A stretch of 64,000 bases of DNA from Acidaminobacter sp. (GTDB lineage Bacteria; Bacillota_A; Clostridia; Peptostreptococcales; Acidaminobacteraceae), in NCBI GenBank assembly GCA_009881125.1, contig WXFH01000011.1, forward strand, positions 21,700-85,699. Direction: 5' to 3'. Under the pieces are notes generated by a model. It searched no databases, was not told where the DNA came from, and saw nothing but the letters and a program-made list of their open reading frames with translations. This document shows, in pieces, positions 51,899-60,631 of the stretch (position 1 is its first letter; each line of letters starts with the position of its first letter). The translations under genes and the position numbers were made by a program.

Positions 51899-51934
51899 TT
51901 TGTCAATGACAAATTTATGTCACGTTTCGTGACA
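51899..51934. promoter_or_regulatory. Two operator-like palindromes
   Basis: TTTGTCAATGACAAA (51899-51913) and TGTCACGTTTCGTGACA (51918-51934) are perfect inverted repeats with single-base or 3-nt centres, 4 nt apart. They lie midway between two divergent genes and share TGTCA half-sites. Confidence 0.7.
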
Positions 51935-52034
51935 AAACATGAAAGTCATTCGAAAAAATGGGTATTAGGAAAATACATTAACCTGTTCTTCAAGACTTAT
52001 ACTAAATCCAGCTTCGCCAGGGAGGATGACGGAC

Positions 52035-53654
52035 TTGTTATTTTCTGAAAAACTCGATTTGCTCATGAACTTGTCCGGCACCTCAAACAGTGGGCTGGCC
52101 AGACATATAAACCTCGACGCTTCTTACATAAGCCGCCTGAGACGCGGCGACCGAGCACCTTCAAAAAACGAGAACTACTTGCTGGCCATCAGCCAGTATT
52201 TCGCGAAGTTTATGGCCGTTGACACCTTTAGGTCAGGACTTTGTCATGCGCTTCAGACCCCGCCGTCCCAGATTCCCATTGACCTTGAACCTGCAAGCGC
52301 CATGATCCTCGGCTGGCTGTACGATCAGAAGGTGTTGGAGACAAAGTCCATCGGCAAGCTGCTGGAACAGGTCTCGCACTTTACTTTCCCCACCTCAAAT
52401 GCGGTCTTTGACCTGGCTTCACTTTTTGGGACACTGAATCCAAAGGAAACAAGCACCTACTTAGACTTGAGCGGCAAACGCGAAGCGGTATTAACGCTGC
52501 TGGCGACAGCACTCATGAGCGAAGCCAATGAAACCCTCTACCTTTACAGTGACGAATCCATGGAGTGGCTTATTGGGGACAAAAAATTCACGAGTCAATG
52601 GTCTGTGCTGATGTCGAAAGTCATTCAAAAAGGGCACAAAATAGTCATTGTTCATACGGTCAACCGTGGCCTGGACGAGATGCTGACAGCCATTCGCGAA
52701 TGGCTGCCCCTCTATATGACAGGCTCAATTGAGCCCTACTATTACCCGAGAACGCGGGATGATGTCTACAAGCATACACTTTTTATTCTTGAAAAGAAGA
52801 CCGCGCTGATCAGCCGCTCAGTCAGCCGCTCAACAAATCCGCCCATCGTCCACGTGTTCAACGAGCCGCGGACAGTTGCCCATTATCAGAACGAATTTCA
52901 GGATTACCTGAACCTCTGCCGACCTCTAATGAAGATCATAACGGTCAAGCACAACGGCGCGGTTCTGGAAATGATTGAGGAGTTCGAGGCGGAGGCTTCC
53001 AATATCATAACCCTCAGGGAGGGGCTGCCTTCCTTAACAATGCCCATAGCCACCGCGGAATCCATAATGAACAGATCCGGTCTCGAGCCACAGCAGATCC
53101 AGTATATGTCCGGGATTCAAAGAAAACGGCATGAGAGACTTTTGAAACAGCTTGAGGTTTTTGATCATACAGATCTGCTGCTGCTCCCGGATAAAAAGGA
53201 ACTTCTGGAGCTGGCTAAAGCTGCAGATGCAAACGGATTGCATAAAGATCCCGAAACAAACAAAATACCGGACGCACTTCGCCTGAGGTTCCTGGGACTT
53301 GTGGGTTTGTCGGACGTCTTCTACACTCTCCAGGAATACCGCGAACACCTGGCTCATACAATTCACCTGATGAAAACCTATCCAAACTATCACGTGATCT
53401 TGCTGGAGGACAGCTATTCATCAGATTGTACTGTATACATCCACGAAAACGTGGGCGTTCTGGTGATCAAAGACAATGCCCCTAACGTGCTCTTCGCCAT
53501 CAATGAAAGCCGTCTTACTGCGGCATTTCTCGACTTTACCACCGAAATCACCGGCAAAGTCCGGCTTAACGGCACCGAACGAAAGGCTGTGCTGAGGCGG
53601 CTTGAAGGCATGTATGCAGCCCTTAAGGGCCGTCGCCCTCGGCAAACGCCATAG
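52035..53654 (+). CDS. Large XRE-type regulator with unknown sensor region
   Basis: About 539 residues. The first 60 form a helix-turn-helix (SNSGLARHINLDASYISRLRRGDR). The remaining 480 match no named domain I know. They include a possible alpha/beta part (ETLYLYSDESMEWLIGDKK, GHKIVIVHTVNRGLDEML) and a C-terminal part (HVILLEDSYSSDCTVYIHEN). Such long XRE-headed proteins recur in Clostridia with no known ligand. The TTG at 52035 has GGAGG ten nt upstream; the ATG at 52026 directly abuts it and is less likely. The twin palindromes just upstream are candidate sites. Confidence 0.82.
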   Translation: MLFSEKLDLLMNLSGTSNSGLARHINLDASYISRLRRGDRAPSKNENYLLAISQYFAKFMAVDTFRSGLCHALQTPPSQIPIDLEPASAMILGWLYDQKVLETKSIGKLLEQVSHFTFPTSNAVFDLASLFGTLNPKETSTYLDLSGKREAVLTLLATALMSEANETLYLYSDESMEWLIGDKKFTSQWSVLMSKVIQKGHKIVIVHTVNRGLDEMLTAIREWLPLYMTGSIEPYYYPRTRDDVYKHTLFILEKKTALISRSVSRSTNPPIVHVFNEPRTVAHYQNEFQDYLNLCRPLMKIITVKHNGAVLEMIEEFEAEASNIITLREGLPSLTMPIATAESIMNRSGLEPQQIQYMSGIQRKRHERLLKQLEVFDHTDLLLLPDKKELLELAKAADANGLHKDPETNKIPDALRLRFLGLVGLSDVFYTLQEYREHLAHTIHLMKTYPNYHVILLEDSYSSDCTVYIHENVGVLVIKDNAPNVLFAINESRLTAAFLDFTTEITGKVRLNGTERKAVLRRLEGMYAALKGRRPRQTP

Positions 53655-53683
53655 CACCAATCTGTATAATACGAATCCATACA

Positions 53684-53735
53684 AAAAAACGGCGCAGCGA
53701 CAGTCGAGTTTCCCAACTGTCGCTGCGCCTGTTTT
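53684..53735. terminator. Bidirectional terminator
   Basis: GGCGCAGCGACAGT / ACTGTCGCTGCGCC hairpin with A7 before and T4 after. It separates the XRE gene and the converging ubiA gene. Confidence 0.85.
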
Positions 53736-53741
53736 ATATGG

Positions 53742-54722
53742 TTATGACGCCAGTGCAAGCACTGCAATCATAATGCTGTTAAAAGCAATGTGCAGCAGGT
53801 TGGTAATCCGGATCCCACTGGTTTTTGGCATCGAGACCTTATTGTAAGACTTGACGGCCAGCGGCAGCGTCACGAAGACCGCAAGTGCAGCTGCAGGCAG
53901 CCGTCCGAGCACCACCATCCCCGCTGTCATACCGTAAGCCACCGCCAGAAGCCCCAGATAGATCCCCTTTCCAGCCCGGATTCCCACCATGACTGTCAAT
54001 GTCCGTATGCCCAAAGCACCATCCCTCTCAACATCTCTAATTTCATTAGACATCATGAGCAGCGGAATCATCAGGCTGGCCGGCATGGCCAGCACCACCG
54101 GCTCCCAGCTGTACGCCCCGCTGACCGCGACATAAGCCCCAAGCACCATGAGCGGCCCCATCAGCACAAAAGACAGCACGGCCCCCAGTCCCCGCTTCTT
54201 GTACACAAACGGTTCCCCGGTATAGGCATACGCCCCCGCCATACCCGCTATTCCTACATAAATGAGGCTCGGCGCGCTGAGCTTCATCAGCACAAGCCCA
54301 ATCAGCCCGGTCCCGGCCAGACACAGCATGCTGAACCCAAACACCGCGAGATCAAAAGCCGTCCGTTCATATTTCAAAAATTTATAAGTCCTTTCTCCTG
54401 GCCGATGGTATTTGAACGAACCCTCATAAAAATCATTCACAAGGTTTGCGCACGCCTGAACCAGCATGCCGCCGATGGTCACCAGCGCAATCCTCGCCCA
54501 AATCAGGGCCGCGCCGTCCTCAATCAGCATCCCGCTGCGCCACGCCACCAGAATGCCAAGGGTCGTCGAGCTGACCGCCAGCGTCAGCGAAAGAGGTCTG
54601 AGCGCGATCCAGAGGTCTTTCACAATTTTCTTTTTCGAAATTCTCTCTTTTGTTTCGATTGTCTCTGTATATTTCATTGTCTTGTCGCCCGCCTTACTCG
54701 ATAATTTTTTGTCACAATCCAT
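53742..54722 (-). CDS. UbiA family prenyltransferase
   Basis: Membrane prenyltransferase, 326 residues with eight to nine helices. The two Mg-diphosphate motifs are NLVNDFYE (near residue 98) and NEIRDVERD (near residue 215), as in MenA/UbiA. It would attach a polyprenyl tail to an aromatic acceptor such as dihydroxynaphthoate. No other quinone gene is in the window. The ATG at 54722 has GAGG six nt upstream. It is divergent from the SsuABC-like transporter, which may import an acceptor precursor, but that is speculative. Confidence 0.88.
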   Translation of the reverse strand: MDCDKKLSSKAGDKTMKYTETIETKERISKKKIVKDLWIALRPLSLTLAVSSTTLGILVAWRSGMLIEDGAALIWARIALVTIGGMLVQACANLVNDFYEGSFKYHRPGERTYKFLKYERTAFDLAVFGFSMLCLAGTGLIGLVLMKLSAPSLIYVGIAGMAGAYAYTGEPFVYKKRGLGAVLSFVLMGPLMVLGAYVAVSGAYSWEPVVLAMPASLMIPLLMMSNEIRDVERDGALGIRTLTVMVGIRAGKGIYLGLLAVAYGMTAGMVVLGRLPAAALAVFVTLPLAVKSYNKVSMPKTSGIRITNLLHIAFNSIMIAVLALAS

Positions 54723-54837
54723 AGTATACCTCATGACACCAGTGTCTTGGAAATTTGGTTATATTGTTAATATTGAAACAATCCAAAAGCCATTATACAA
54801 TAGGAGTGTTAATTCGAACTAGAAAGGTGGATCCTAC

Positions 54838-55803
54838 TTGAAAAAATCATCGTACTTATCACTCCTGCTGGCATTCCTGCTGGTCACCGCCCTTATAGTC
54901 ACAGGCTGTCAGAAACCTGAAGCTGAAATACCTGCTGAGCCGACGGTTTCGGAACCATCGGCAGAAAGCACTAAAAATGAGCCGGCTACCTTAAAAATTG
55001 GGGTCATGCCTGCCGTAGACTCCGCGCCTATCTTTTTAGCCGCGAAAAAAGGCTATTTCGAAGAACTTGGCCTGACCGTGGACGTCCAGGTCTACACCAA
55101 TGCCATGAACCGCCAGAGCGCGCTCCAGAGCGGCGAACTGGACGGGGCCATGACGGACATGATCGCCCTGGTCAACAACGTCCAGAATGGTTTTGACATC
55201 AAAGTCACGACGAGCACAGACGGTGCGTTCCCCTTCCTGATCAAAGGCGAGCTGAAGGACGGCGGCGCTGTCAAAGTGGGCATGATGGAAGTCAGCGTGT
55301 CGAACTACCTGTCAGACAGAAGTCTGGAAGGCCGTTACGACGTCGAGAAAATCTACATTAACGAAATTCCAGCGCGCCTTGAAATGATTGGCAAAGGCGA
55401 GCTGGATATGGCCGTTATCCCTGAGCCTATGGCGTCCATGGGGGAACTTAACGGCCTGACGAAGCAGCTCATTGAGAATCCGGACGCGTTTTCGCCGGAT
55501 GTCATGGTGTTTACAGGTAAAGCCATCAGCGACAAGGCTTCGGCGGTGCAGCGGTTTCACGATGCCTACAACAAGGCCATTGCTGACATTCAGAAGGATG
55601 ACAGCGAAGCCCGGGCGCTCCTCGTCGAAGTGCTGAAGCTGAAGCCTGAAATCACCGACAAGATCCTCATGCCCGAGTACCACCTGGCGCGGGTGCCGGA
55701 TGAGGCTTATCTCAAGACCATCATGGACTGGAACGAGCGCGTCCTGGGCAAAAAAATCGAGCTCGGGTACGAAGACCTGATTGAAGGGAAGTTTGTGCAG
55801 TGA
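54838..55803 (+). CDS. ABC transporter binding lipoprotein (SsuA/NMT1 type)
   Basis: Lipoprotein with lipobox VTGC near residue 24, then a Glu/Ser/Pro-rich linker and an NMT1/SsuA-type binding domain: LKIGVMPAVDSAPIFLAAKKGYFEELGLTVDV, SALQSGELDGAMTDM, and GELDMAVIPEPMASMG. The family takes sulfonates, nitrate, pyrimidine precursors of thiamine, or riboflavin; the ligand here is open. Translation starts at TTG 54838 behind AAAGGTGGA. It is the first gene of a three-gene transporter, overlapping the ATPase gene. Confidence 0.9.
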   Translation: MKKSSYLSLLLAFLLVTALIVTGCQKPEAEIPAEPTVSEPSAESTKNEPATLKIGVMPAVDSAPIFLAAKKGYFEELGLTVDVQVYTNAMNRQSALQSGELDGAMTDMIALVNNVQNGFDIKVTTSTDGAFPFLIKGELKDGGAVKVGMMEVSVSNYLSDRSLEGRYDVEKIYINEIPARLEMIGKGELDMAVIPEPMASMGELNGLTKQLIENPDAFSPDVMVFTGKAISDKASAVQRFHDAYNKAIADIQKDDSEARALLVEVLKLKPEITDKILMPEYHLARVPDEAYLKTIMDWNERVLGKKIELGYEDLIEGKFVQ

Positions 55804-56528
55804 TAGAGATCCGCGACCTGGAAGTGGCCTATGATCAGGACATTGCTCTGAAAGAACTTAATTTGAGCGTGCCGGCGCACTCGACCTGCGCTGTCATTGG
55901 GTCTTCCGGGTGCGGCAAGACGACGCTGCTCTACGCGCTGGCGGGGCTGGTCAGGCCCCAGTCCGGGTCTATAGTCATTGGCGGCAAATCCGTCAGCGGG
56001 ATCCGCAAGGAGACAGGGCTTGTGCTCCAGGACTATGGCCTGCTGCCATGGAAGACCGTGCGGGATAATCTGGCATTTCCGCTGAAGGCGCGGGGCTTTG
56101 GCGCTGTGGAGACGAGCGAGCGGGTGGGCGCCATGCTGGAGGAGTTAGGTCTGGAAAGCCTCGGACACCGGCTGCCGGGGGAACTCAGCGGGGGTCAGAA
56201 GCAGCGGGTAGCCATCGGCCGGACTTTGGTCCTGGAGCCGGACGTGCTGCTCATGGACGAGGCGTCCTCGGCGCTGGACGCCATGACCAAGGAGCTGATC
56301 CAGAATCTGGTGCTGCGGCTGCACCGGGAGCGGCAGTTTACCCTGGTGCTGGTGACGCACAACATTGAGGAAGCGGTATTCCTGGGACAGCGCATCCTGG
56401 TGATGGCCGATGGTCGCGTTCAGGAACAAATTGACAATCCATATTTTGGAGAGGCGGACTTCAGGGATCATCCGTCTTTTTTTGAGATGAGCCTGAAGAT
56501 TCGGAGGCGGTTGTATGAGCAGGCTTAA
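55800..56528 (+). CDS. ABC transporter ATPase (SsuB/TauB type)
   Basis: 242 residues with Walker A GSSGCGKTT, Q-loop LVLQDYGLLPWKTV, signature LSGGQKQRVAIGRTL, Walker B LLMDEASSALDA and the H-loop THNIEEA. The start GTG overlaps the binding-protein stop (GTGA), so translation is coupled. The first Gly of the D-E-P box reads DEA, a common change in this subgroup. Confidence 0.92.
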   Translation: MIEIRDLEVAYDQDIALKELNLSVPAHSTCAVIGSSGCGKTTLLYALAGLVRPQSGSIVIGGKSVSGIRKETGLVLQDYGLLPWKTVRDNLAFPLKARGFGAVETSERVGAMLEELGLESLGHRLPGELSGGQKQRVAIGRTLVLEPDVLLMDEASSALDAMTKELIQNLVLRLHRERQFTLVLVTHNIEEAVFLGQRILVMADGRVQEQIDNPYFGEADFRDHPSFFEMSLKIRRRLYEQA

Positions 56529-57393
56529 GGGCGAAATGCGGCAGCTGGGCGGAGACAGGGCGCAGAGCGGCGACAGGACGAAGAGCGACGACAAGAGTCA
56601 ACGGCGTTTGCGCTCGAGTGCCAGTCTGAGCGGGAGTTGGCTGCAGACCCTCTACGGCATGCTGGCGATCCTCCTGTTTTGGTATGTGATGCATATTTCG
56701 GTGGGCTCCGCGGCCATTCCGGCGCCTCATACAGCGATCCTGCATTTTCTCAGGATCTTTCCGGGAGAATTGAGCAAGCACCTGCTGGTCAGCCTCGGGC
56801 GGATTTCTGTGGCGCTGCTGGTCTCACTGGTGCTTGGCGGCGCTTTAGGACTTTGGATGGGGGTCAGCGAGCGGGCGGACCGTTGGCTCAGCCCCGTGGT
56901 CTATCTGCTGTACCCTCTGCCCAAAATTGCTTTTCTGCCGGTGCTGATGATTCTGTTCGGACTGGGGGAAACCTCTAAGATAATGCTGATTATCATCATT
57001 ATTATTTTTCAGATTTTGGTGGCGGCCAGAGACGGCGTCCGGGAGATTTCCAAGGAACTGTACTATTCAGTGCTGTCTCTGGGGATTGGCCGAAGCGGGC
57101 TGTACCGGCATCTGATCCTGCCGGCGACGCTGCCCAAGATTATGACAGCCCTGCGCATCTGCGTGGGGGTCAGCATTTCCATTTTGTTCTTTGGAGAAAA
57201 CTATGCGACAACCTACGGCATAGGCTATTTCATCATGAACAGCTGGCTTATGGCCGACTACGTGGAAATGTTCAGCGGGATTCTGGCCCTGAGTTTGATG
57301 GGATTTCTGCTGTTTAAAGGGATTGACCTCCTGGAGGCCCGTTGGTGCCGGTGGACACGGCTTACGCGAAGGCTAACAGACGTGCATAAATAA
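56515..57393 (+). CDS. ABC transporter permease (SsuC/TauC type)
   Basis: 292 residues with a polar N-terminal tail and about six helices. The coupling segment is SKELYYSVLSLGIGRSGLYRHLILPATLPKI. It overlaps the ATPase gene by 14 nt. The last residues, LTDVHK and the stop, are encoded by the left flank of the hairpin element at 57363. The native C-terminus may therefore have been replaced by the insertion, although the domain itself looks complete. Confidence 0.9.
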   Translation: MSRLKGEMRQLGGDRAQSGDRTKSDDKSQRRLRSSASLSGSWLQTLYGMLAILLFWYVMHISVGSAAIPAPHTAILHFLRIFPGELSKHLLVSLGRISVALLVSLVLGGALGLWMGVSERADRWLSPVVYLLYPLPKIAFLPVLMILFGLGETSKIMLIIIIIIFQILVAARDGVREISKELYYSVLSLGIGRSGLYRHLILPATLPKIMTALRICVGVSISILFFGENYATTYGIGYFIMNSWLMADYVEMFSGILALSLMGFLLFKGIDLLEARWCRWTRLTRRLTDVHK

Positions 57394-57461
57394 AGATGTC
57401 GCTGCATTTCAGAGAGCTTGCTCTCTGAAGTGTGGCGTCATCTTTATTTGTATAGCGCGCT
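57363..57461. repeat. Hairpin repeat element, copy 2
   Basis: It has the same left flank ACGCGAAGGCTAACAGACGTGCA and right flank TTTGTATAG.GCGC as the copy at 39101. The stem arms here read ATAAATAAAGATG and CATCTTTATTTGT. The loop holds a perfect hairpin TTCAGAGAG-CTTG-CTCTCTGAA. It lies across the ends of a transporter permease gene and a hepT-like gene. Confidence 0.85.
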
Positions 57462-57588
57462 GTATTAATTCATCTTCTAAGAACAGATTTTTATCTAAAG
57501 TGATACACCAGGTCTCAATTAGATCAATTTCACTAAGAATTTTCTTTAGTATTTGTTGATCTCGATTTTCAAGAAAATTATTGTCCAT
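57409..57588 (-). pseudogene. Truncated HEPN toxin (hepT-like)
   Basis: A 59-codon frame not long enough to stand out. It begins MDNNFLENRDQQILKKIL and continues FLEDELIQRAI, the N-terminal half of HEPN/DUF86 toxins. After RAI the reading frame enters the hairpin element and stops at 57409, so the second half, with the catalytic R-x4-6-H, is missing. Its ATG overlaps the mntA-like gene by 11 nt, the usual arrangement of the pair. It is most likely inactivated by the insertion. Confidence 0.8.
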
Positions 57589-57865
57589 ACACTCTGACCA
57601 CCTTTTTAGGAATGATCAAAGCATTTTTATCCAGAGGAGCGTGCACAACATCCACTTTCATGTTCAAGCGATCTTCAATGCTATATTTAAAGTCAATTAT
57701 TGTAAAGAGTGAAACTTCCGGCGTATGAAATTCAACTAACAAGTCCAAATCGCTCTTATCTGTGGCTGATCCATCAGCATAAGAACCAAAAATTGAAACC
57801 TTTTTGACTTTGTACTCTTCGGCAACTTCTTTAATTACATTTTCAATTTGTGGCAGATTTAACAT
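57578..57865 (-). CDS. MntA-like minimal nucleotidyltransferase antitoxin
   Basis: 95 residues with the nucleotidyltransferase motif SIFGSYADGSATDKSDLDLLVEF. MntA-type antitoxins adenylylate the HEPN RNase partner on a tyrosine. The partner gene at 57409 is truncated, so this antitoxin probably guards nothing and may be a relic. The ATG follows GAGGTGAG. Confidence 0.9.
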   Translation of the reverse strand: MLNLPQIENVIKEVAEEYKVKKVSIFGSYADGSATDKSDLDLLVEFHTPEVSLFTIIDFKYSIEDRLNMKVDVVHAPLDKNALIIPKKVVRVYGQ

Positions 57866-57937
57866 AAACTCACCTCGTTTTCGCTTCTTATTACATTACA
57901 TTCATTATACCCCTTTAAGTACATAATTGAACATTAT

Positions 57938-57994
57938 AAAAACAGGCCCATACCTACCCCAAGACAGCTTTGAGGTGCGGATGAGCCTGTTTTC
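57938..57994 (-). terminator. Terminator after rib operon
   Basis: The arms AAAACAGGC / GCCTGTTTT with a long imperfect loop. On the minus strand the stem ends in TTTTTATAA, suiting the ribH transcript. It is 180 nt past the ribH stop, with a repeat between. Confidence 0.55.
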
Positions 57995-58097
57995 GTTTTT
58001 TCGCTTAAATCTTTTTGTTAAAAATCTCGAAATCCATTGCGGCTCATGCTCTCCCGGGCTTACTGAACACTTAAGCTCTGGCCCCGGTTTCAAACCT

Positions 58098-58158
58098 GTC
58101 CGCGTCACCAAACTAAAAGTTGTCCGCGCGGCTGGCGCCTATTGCGGCTGGCGCCTAT
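58098..58158. repeat. Composite short repeats near ribH
   Basis: GTCCGCGTCACCAAACTAAAAG, then two copies of GCGGCTGGCGCCTAT, the inverted core of the ATAGGCGCTAGCCGC element seen at 21242 and 61755. No ORF is supported between 57866 and 58174. Confidence 0.7.
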
Positions 58159-58174
58159 CGCCCCCAAGCAAAAA

Positions 58175-58639
58175 TTACTTCAGCTGCTCAATCAAATTTA
58201 CCATCTCAATGGCAGTAACAGCAGCATCGAAACCTTTATTCCCCGCTTTAGTGCCGGCGCGCTCAATGGCCTGCTCAATGGTATCCGTAGTCAGAACCCC
58301 AAAAATCACCGGAATCCCCGTATCCAGGGACACATGGGCAACACCCTTGGTGACTTCGCTGGAAACGTAGTCAAAGTGCGGCGTGGAACCCCTGATAACC
58401 GCGCCCAGGCAAATTACGGCGTCATAGCGGCCGCTTGACGCCATTTTCTTCGCAATCAAAGGAATCTCAAAGGCCCCCGGTACCCAGGCAATCTCAACCT
58501 GATCCTCAGAAGCCCCATGTCGCTTCAGTGCGTCCAGAGCGCCGCCCAAAAGCTTGCCGCCAATAAACTCATTGAACCGCCCAACAATGATCCCATATCG
58601 CTGTTTGTCAGATACTAATTTGCCCTCATAAACCTTCAT
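58175..58639 (-). CDS. ribH: 6,7-dimethyl-8-ribityllumazine synthase
   Basis: Condenses the ribityl-pyrimidine with dihydroxybutanone phosphate, the penultimate step to riboflavin. The 154 residues show [51 protein letters not shown] and the late [15 protein letters not shown], all family-typical. The start overlaps ribBA by 4 nt and follows GAGGAGG. It is the last gene of the rib operon. Confidence 0.97.
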   Translation of the reverse strand: MKVYEGKLVSDKQRYGIIVGRFNEFIGGKLLGGALDALKRHGASEDQVEIAWVPGAFEIPLIAKKMASSGRYDAVICLGAVIRGSTPHFDYVSSEVTKGVAHVSLDTGIPVIFGVLTTDTIEQAIERAGTKAGNKGFDAAVTAIEMVNLIEQLK

Positions 58640-59847
58640 TTCTTTTCCTCCTCAAAGTTAAGCTCGTGGCCCATTTTTTCTTTTTTAGTCTTCAGATAAA
58701 ACTCATTCCGCTCATTATGATTGAGCTGGATGTGCACACGCTCCACGATCTCCAGCCCATAGCCGGACAGCCCCGTAATCTTCTGAGGGTTATTGGTCAT
58801 CAGCCGGATCTTGTGAAGCCCAAGCTCCATCAGGATCTGCGCCCCAATGCCATAATCCCTGAGGTCATCCTCAAAGCCCAGCATGCGGTTGGCCTGCACC
58901 GTATCATACCCCTGGTCCTGCAGCGCATAGGCTTTGATCTTATTGATCAGGCCAATGCCGCGACCCTCCTGGCGCATGTACAGAAGCACTCCACGGCCCT
59001 CCGCCTCAATGCGCTTCATGGCTTCGGCATACTGCTCGCCGCAGTCACAGCGCAGTGACCCAAAGGCATCCCCCGTCAGGCACTCCGAATGCACTCGGAC
59101 CAGGACCGGTTCCTCCGTCGCCACATCCCCCTTGACCAGCGCCACGTGGTGCTCGCCATTCAAACGGTTGATGAACCCAATCATCCTGAAATCGCCATAC
59201 TTCGTGGGCATGTCTGCCTCTGCCACCCGTTCCACCAAAACCTCCGACTTGCGTCGAAACCGAATCAGTTCCTCAATGGTAATCATCTTAAGGCCATGCT
59301 TCCTGGAGTACTCAATCAGCTCCGGCACGCGTGCCATGGTCCCGTCGTCATTCATGATCTCGCAGATGACGCCCGCAGGCTGAAAGCCCGCCAGCTTCGC
59401 CAGATCCACAGCGGCTTCTGTGTGACCCGCACGTCGCAGTACCCCGCCTTCCTTGGCCACCAGTGGAAAGATGTGCCCCGGACGCATAAAGTCCGCCGGC
59501 TTTGCTTCTTCCTCCAGCAAGTGCTGGATCGTCATGGCCCGCTCCCCTGCGGAAATGCCCGTGGTGCAGCGCATGGAGTCCACCGACACCGTAAACGCTG
59601 TCTGCTTCGGATCCGTATTGCGGTCGATCATGTCGTAAATGCCCAGCGCGTTCAGACGCTCCCGGAGCATAGGCACGCAAATCAGCCCCCGTCCGTGCTT
59701 GGCCATGAAGTTGATGGCCTCCGGCGTCGCCTTTTCGGCGGCCATGAGCAGATCCCCTTCGTTTTCCCTGTCCTCATCGTCCACGACGACGATCATTTCC
59801 CCAGCCTTTAAGGCCTCTATCGCTTCTTCAATCGTACAAAATCCCAT
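58636..59847 (-). CDS. ribBA: Bifunctional DHBP synthase/GTP cyclohydrolase II
   Basis: 403 residues with two domains. RibB (1-205) makes 3,4-dihydroxy-2-butanone 4-phosphate: [36 protein letters not shown]. RibA (206-400) opens GTP and binds zinc by [34 protein letters not shown] is also seen. The ATG at 59847 follows GGGAGGT; a longer upstream start lacks homology. It sits between ribE and ribH as in most Bacillota. Confidence 0.97.
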   Translation of the reverse strand: MGFCTIEEAIEALKAGEMIVVVDDEDRENEGDLLMAAEKATPEAINFMAKHGRGLICVPMLRERLNALGIYDMIDRNTDPKQTAFTVSVDSMRCTTGISAGERAMTIQHLLEEEAKPADFMRPGHIFPLVAKEGGVLRRAGHTEAAVDLAKLAGFQPAGVICEIMNDDGTMARVPELIEYSRKHGLKMITIEELIRFRRKSEVLVERVAEADMPTKYGDFRMIGFINRLNGEHHVALVKGDVATEEPVLVRVHSECLTGDAFGSLRCDCGEQYAEAMKRIEAEGRGVLLYMRQEGRGIGLINKIKAYALQDQGYDTVQANRMLGFEDDLRDYGIGAQILMELGLHKIRLMTNNPQKITGLSGYGLEIVERVHIQLNHNERNEFYLKTKKEKMGHELNFEEEKK

Positions 59848-59895
59848 TGGCAGGACACCTCCCGTTTTCAATCGTTCATAAACCAAAGACTTTAG

Positions 59896-59935
59896 TTTTT
59901 GCCGATGGTCACGTTAACGTCACCATCGGCAAAAA
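59896..59935. repeat. 40-bp palindrome of two GCCGATGGTC repeats
   Basis: TTTTTGCCGATGGTC and ACCATCGGCAAAAA face each other around ACGTTAACGT, with only one mismatched pair over 40 nt. It lies between ribBA and ribE in the middle of the operon. Confidence 0.85.
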
Positions 59936-59950
59936 GCTTCTAATAAGCTT

Positions 59951-60595
59951 TTATGCGAATCCATTCTGTTTTAGAAAGTCCATGGTCAATGGGCTCTTTT
60001 TCTCCGGCGCGAACTGCAATAACCGCTCCACATATTTGCCCACCAGGTCGCATTCAAGGTTCACCTCGTCGCCGACCCGCTTCCGCAGGAGAATCGTCTC
60101 ATCCTTGGTCACCGGAATGATCGACACGCTGAACGCCGCGCCCTCCAGTTGGGCCACCGTCAGGCTGGTGCCGTCCATAGCTATGGACCCCTTCTGAATG
60201 ATGTAGCGCAGCAGCGCCTCAGGCGGCTCCACCGTCATCCAGGTGGCGTTGCCCTCTTGCCGCAGCGCCCGGATCACGCCCACGCCGTCAATGTGCCCGG
60301 ACACCATGTGCCCGCCAAAGCGGCCGTTCGCGCTCATGGCCCGCTCCAGGTTCACCGGGCTGCCCTTTTTCAGCGCCCCGAGGTTCGAATACCGCAGCGT
60401 CTCCGGCATGACGTCCGCCGTAAACGTGTCCTTCGTGAACCGCACCACCGTCAGGCACACCCCGTTGGTGCTGATGCTGTCCCCATTTCTCACGTCCCCG
60501 AGCACCGTCGACGCCCGCACGGTCAGTTGCGCCGCAGGACCCGACCGTGCGATTCCTTCGACAACGCCAATCTCTTCAATGATGCCAGTAAACAT
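59951..60595 (-). CDS. ribE: Riboflavin synthase alpha chain
   Basis: Dismutates two lumazines to riboflavin. The 214 residues form two repeated lumazine-binding barrels: MFTGIIEEIGVVEGI, SISTNGVCLTVVRF and MSANGRFGGHMVSGHIDGVG in the first, then SIAMDGTSLTVA in the second. Both active-site regions are intact. It stands between ribD and ribBA, with GCCGATGGTC repeats on both sides. Confidence 0.97.
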   Translation of the reverse strand: MFTGIIEEIGVVEGIARSGPAAQLTVRASTVLGDVRNGDSISTNGVCLTVVRFTKDTFTADVMPETLRYSNLGALKKGSPVNLERAMSANGRFGGHMVSGHIDGVGVIRALRQEGNATWMTVEPPEALLRYIIQKGSIAMDGTSLTVAQLEGAAFSVSIIPVTKDETILLRKRVGDEVNLECDLVGKYVERLLQFAPEKKSPLTMDFLKQNGFA

Positions 60596-60614
60596 CTTCC
60601 ACTACCCCTTTTTA

Positions 60615-60631
60615 TTTTTGCCGATGGTCAC
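60615..60631. repeat. GCCGATGGTC repeat between ribE and ribD
   Basis: TTTTTGCCGATGGTCAC, a single copy filling the gap. It is identical over 15 nt to the left arm of the palindrome at 59896. Confidence 0.75.

Noticed and set aside
53790..54704. 304-codon frame antisense to ubiA
   Set aside because: His/Arg/Gln-rich low-complexity translation with no start signal; the membrane protein on the other strand explains the openness.
57905..58111. 68-codon minus-strand frame upstream of mntA
   Set aside because: It lies over a terminator and short repeats; no coding features.
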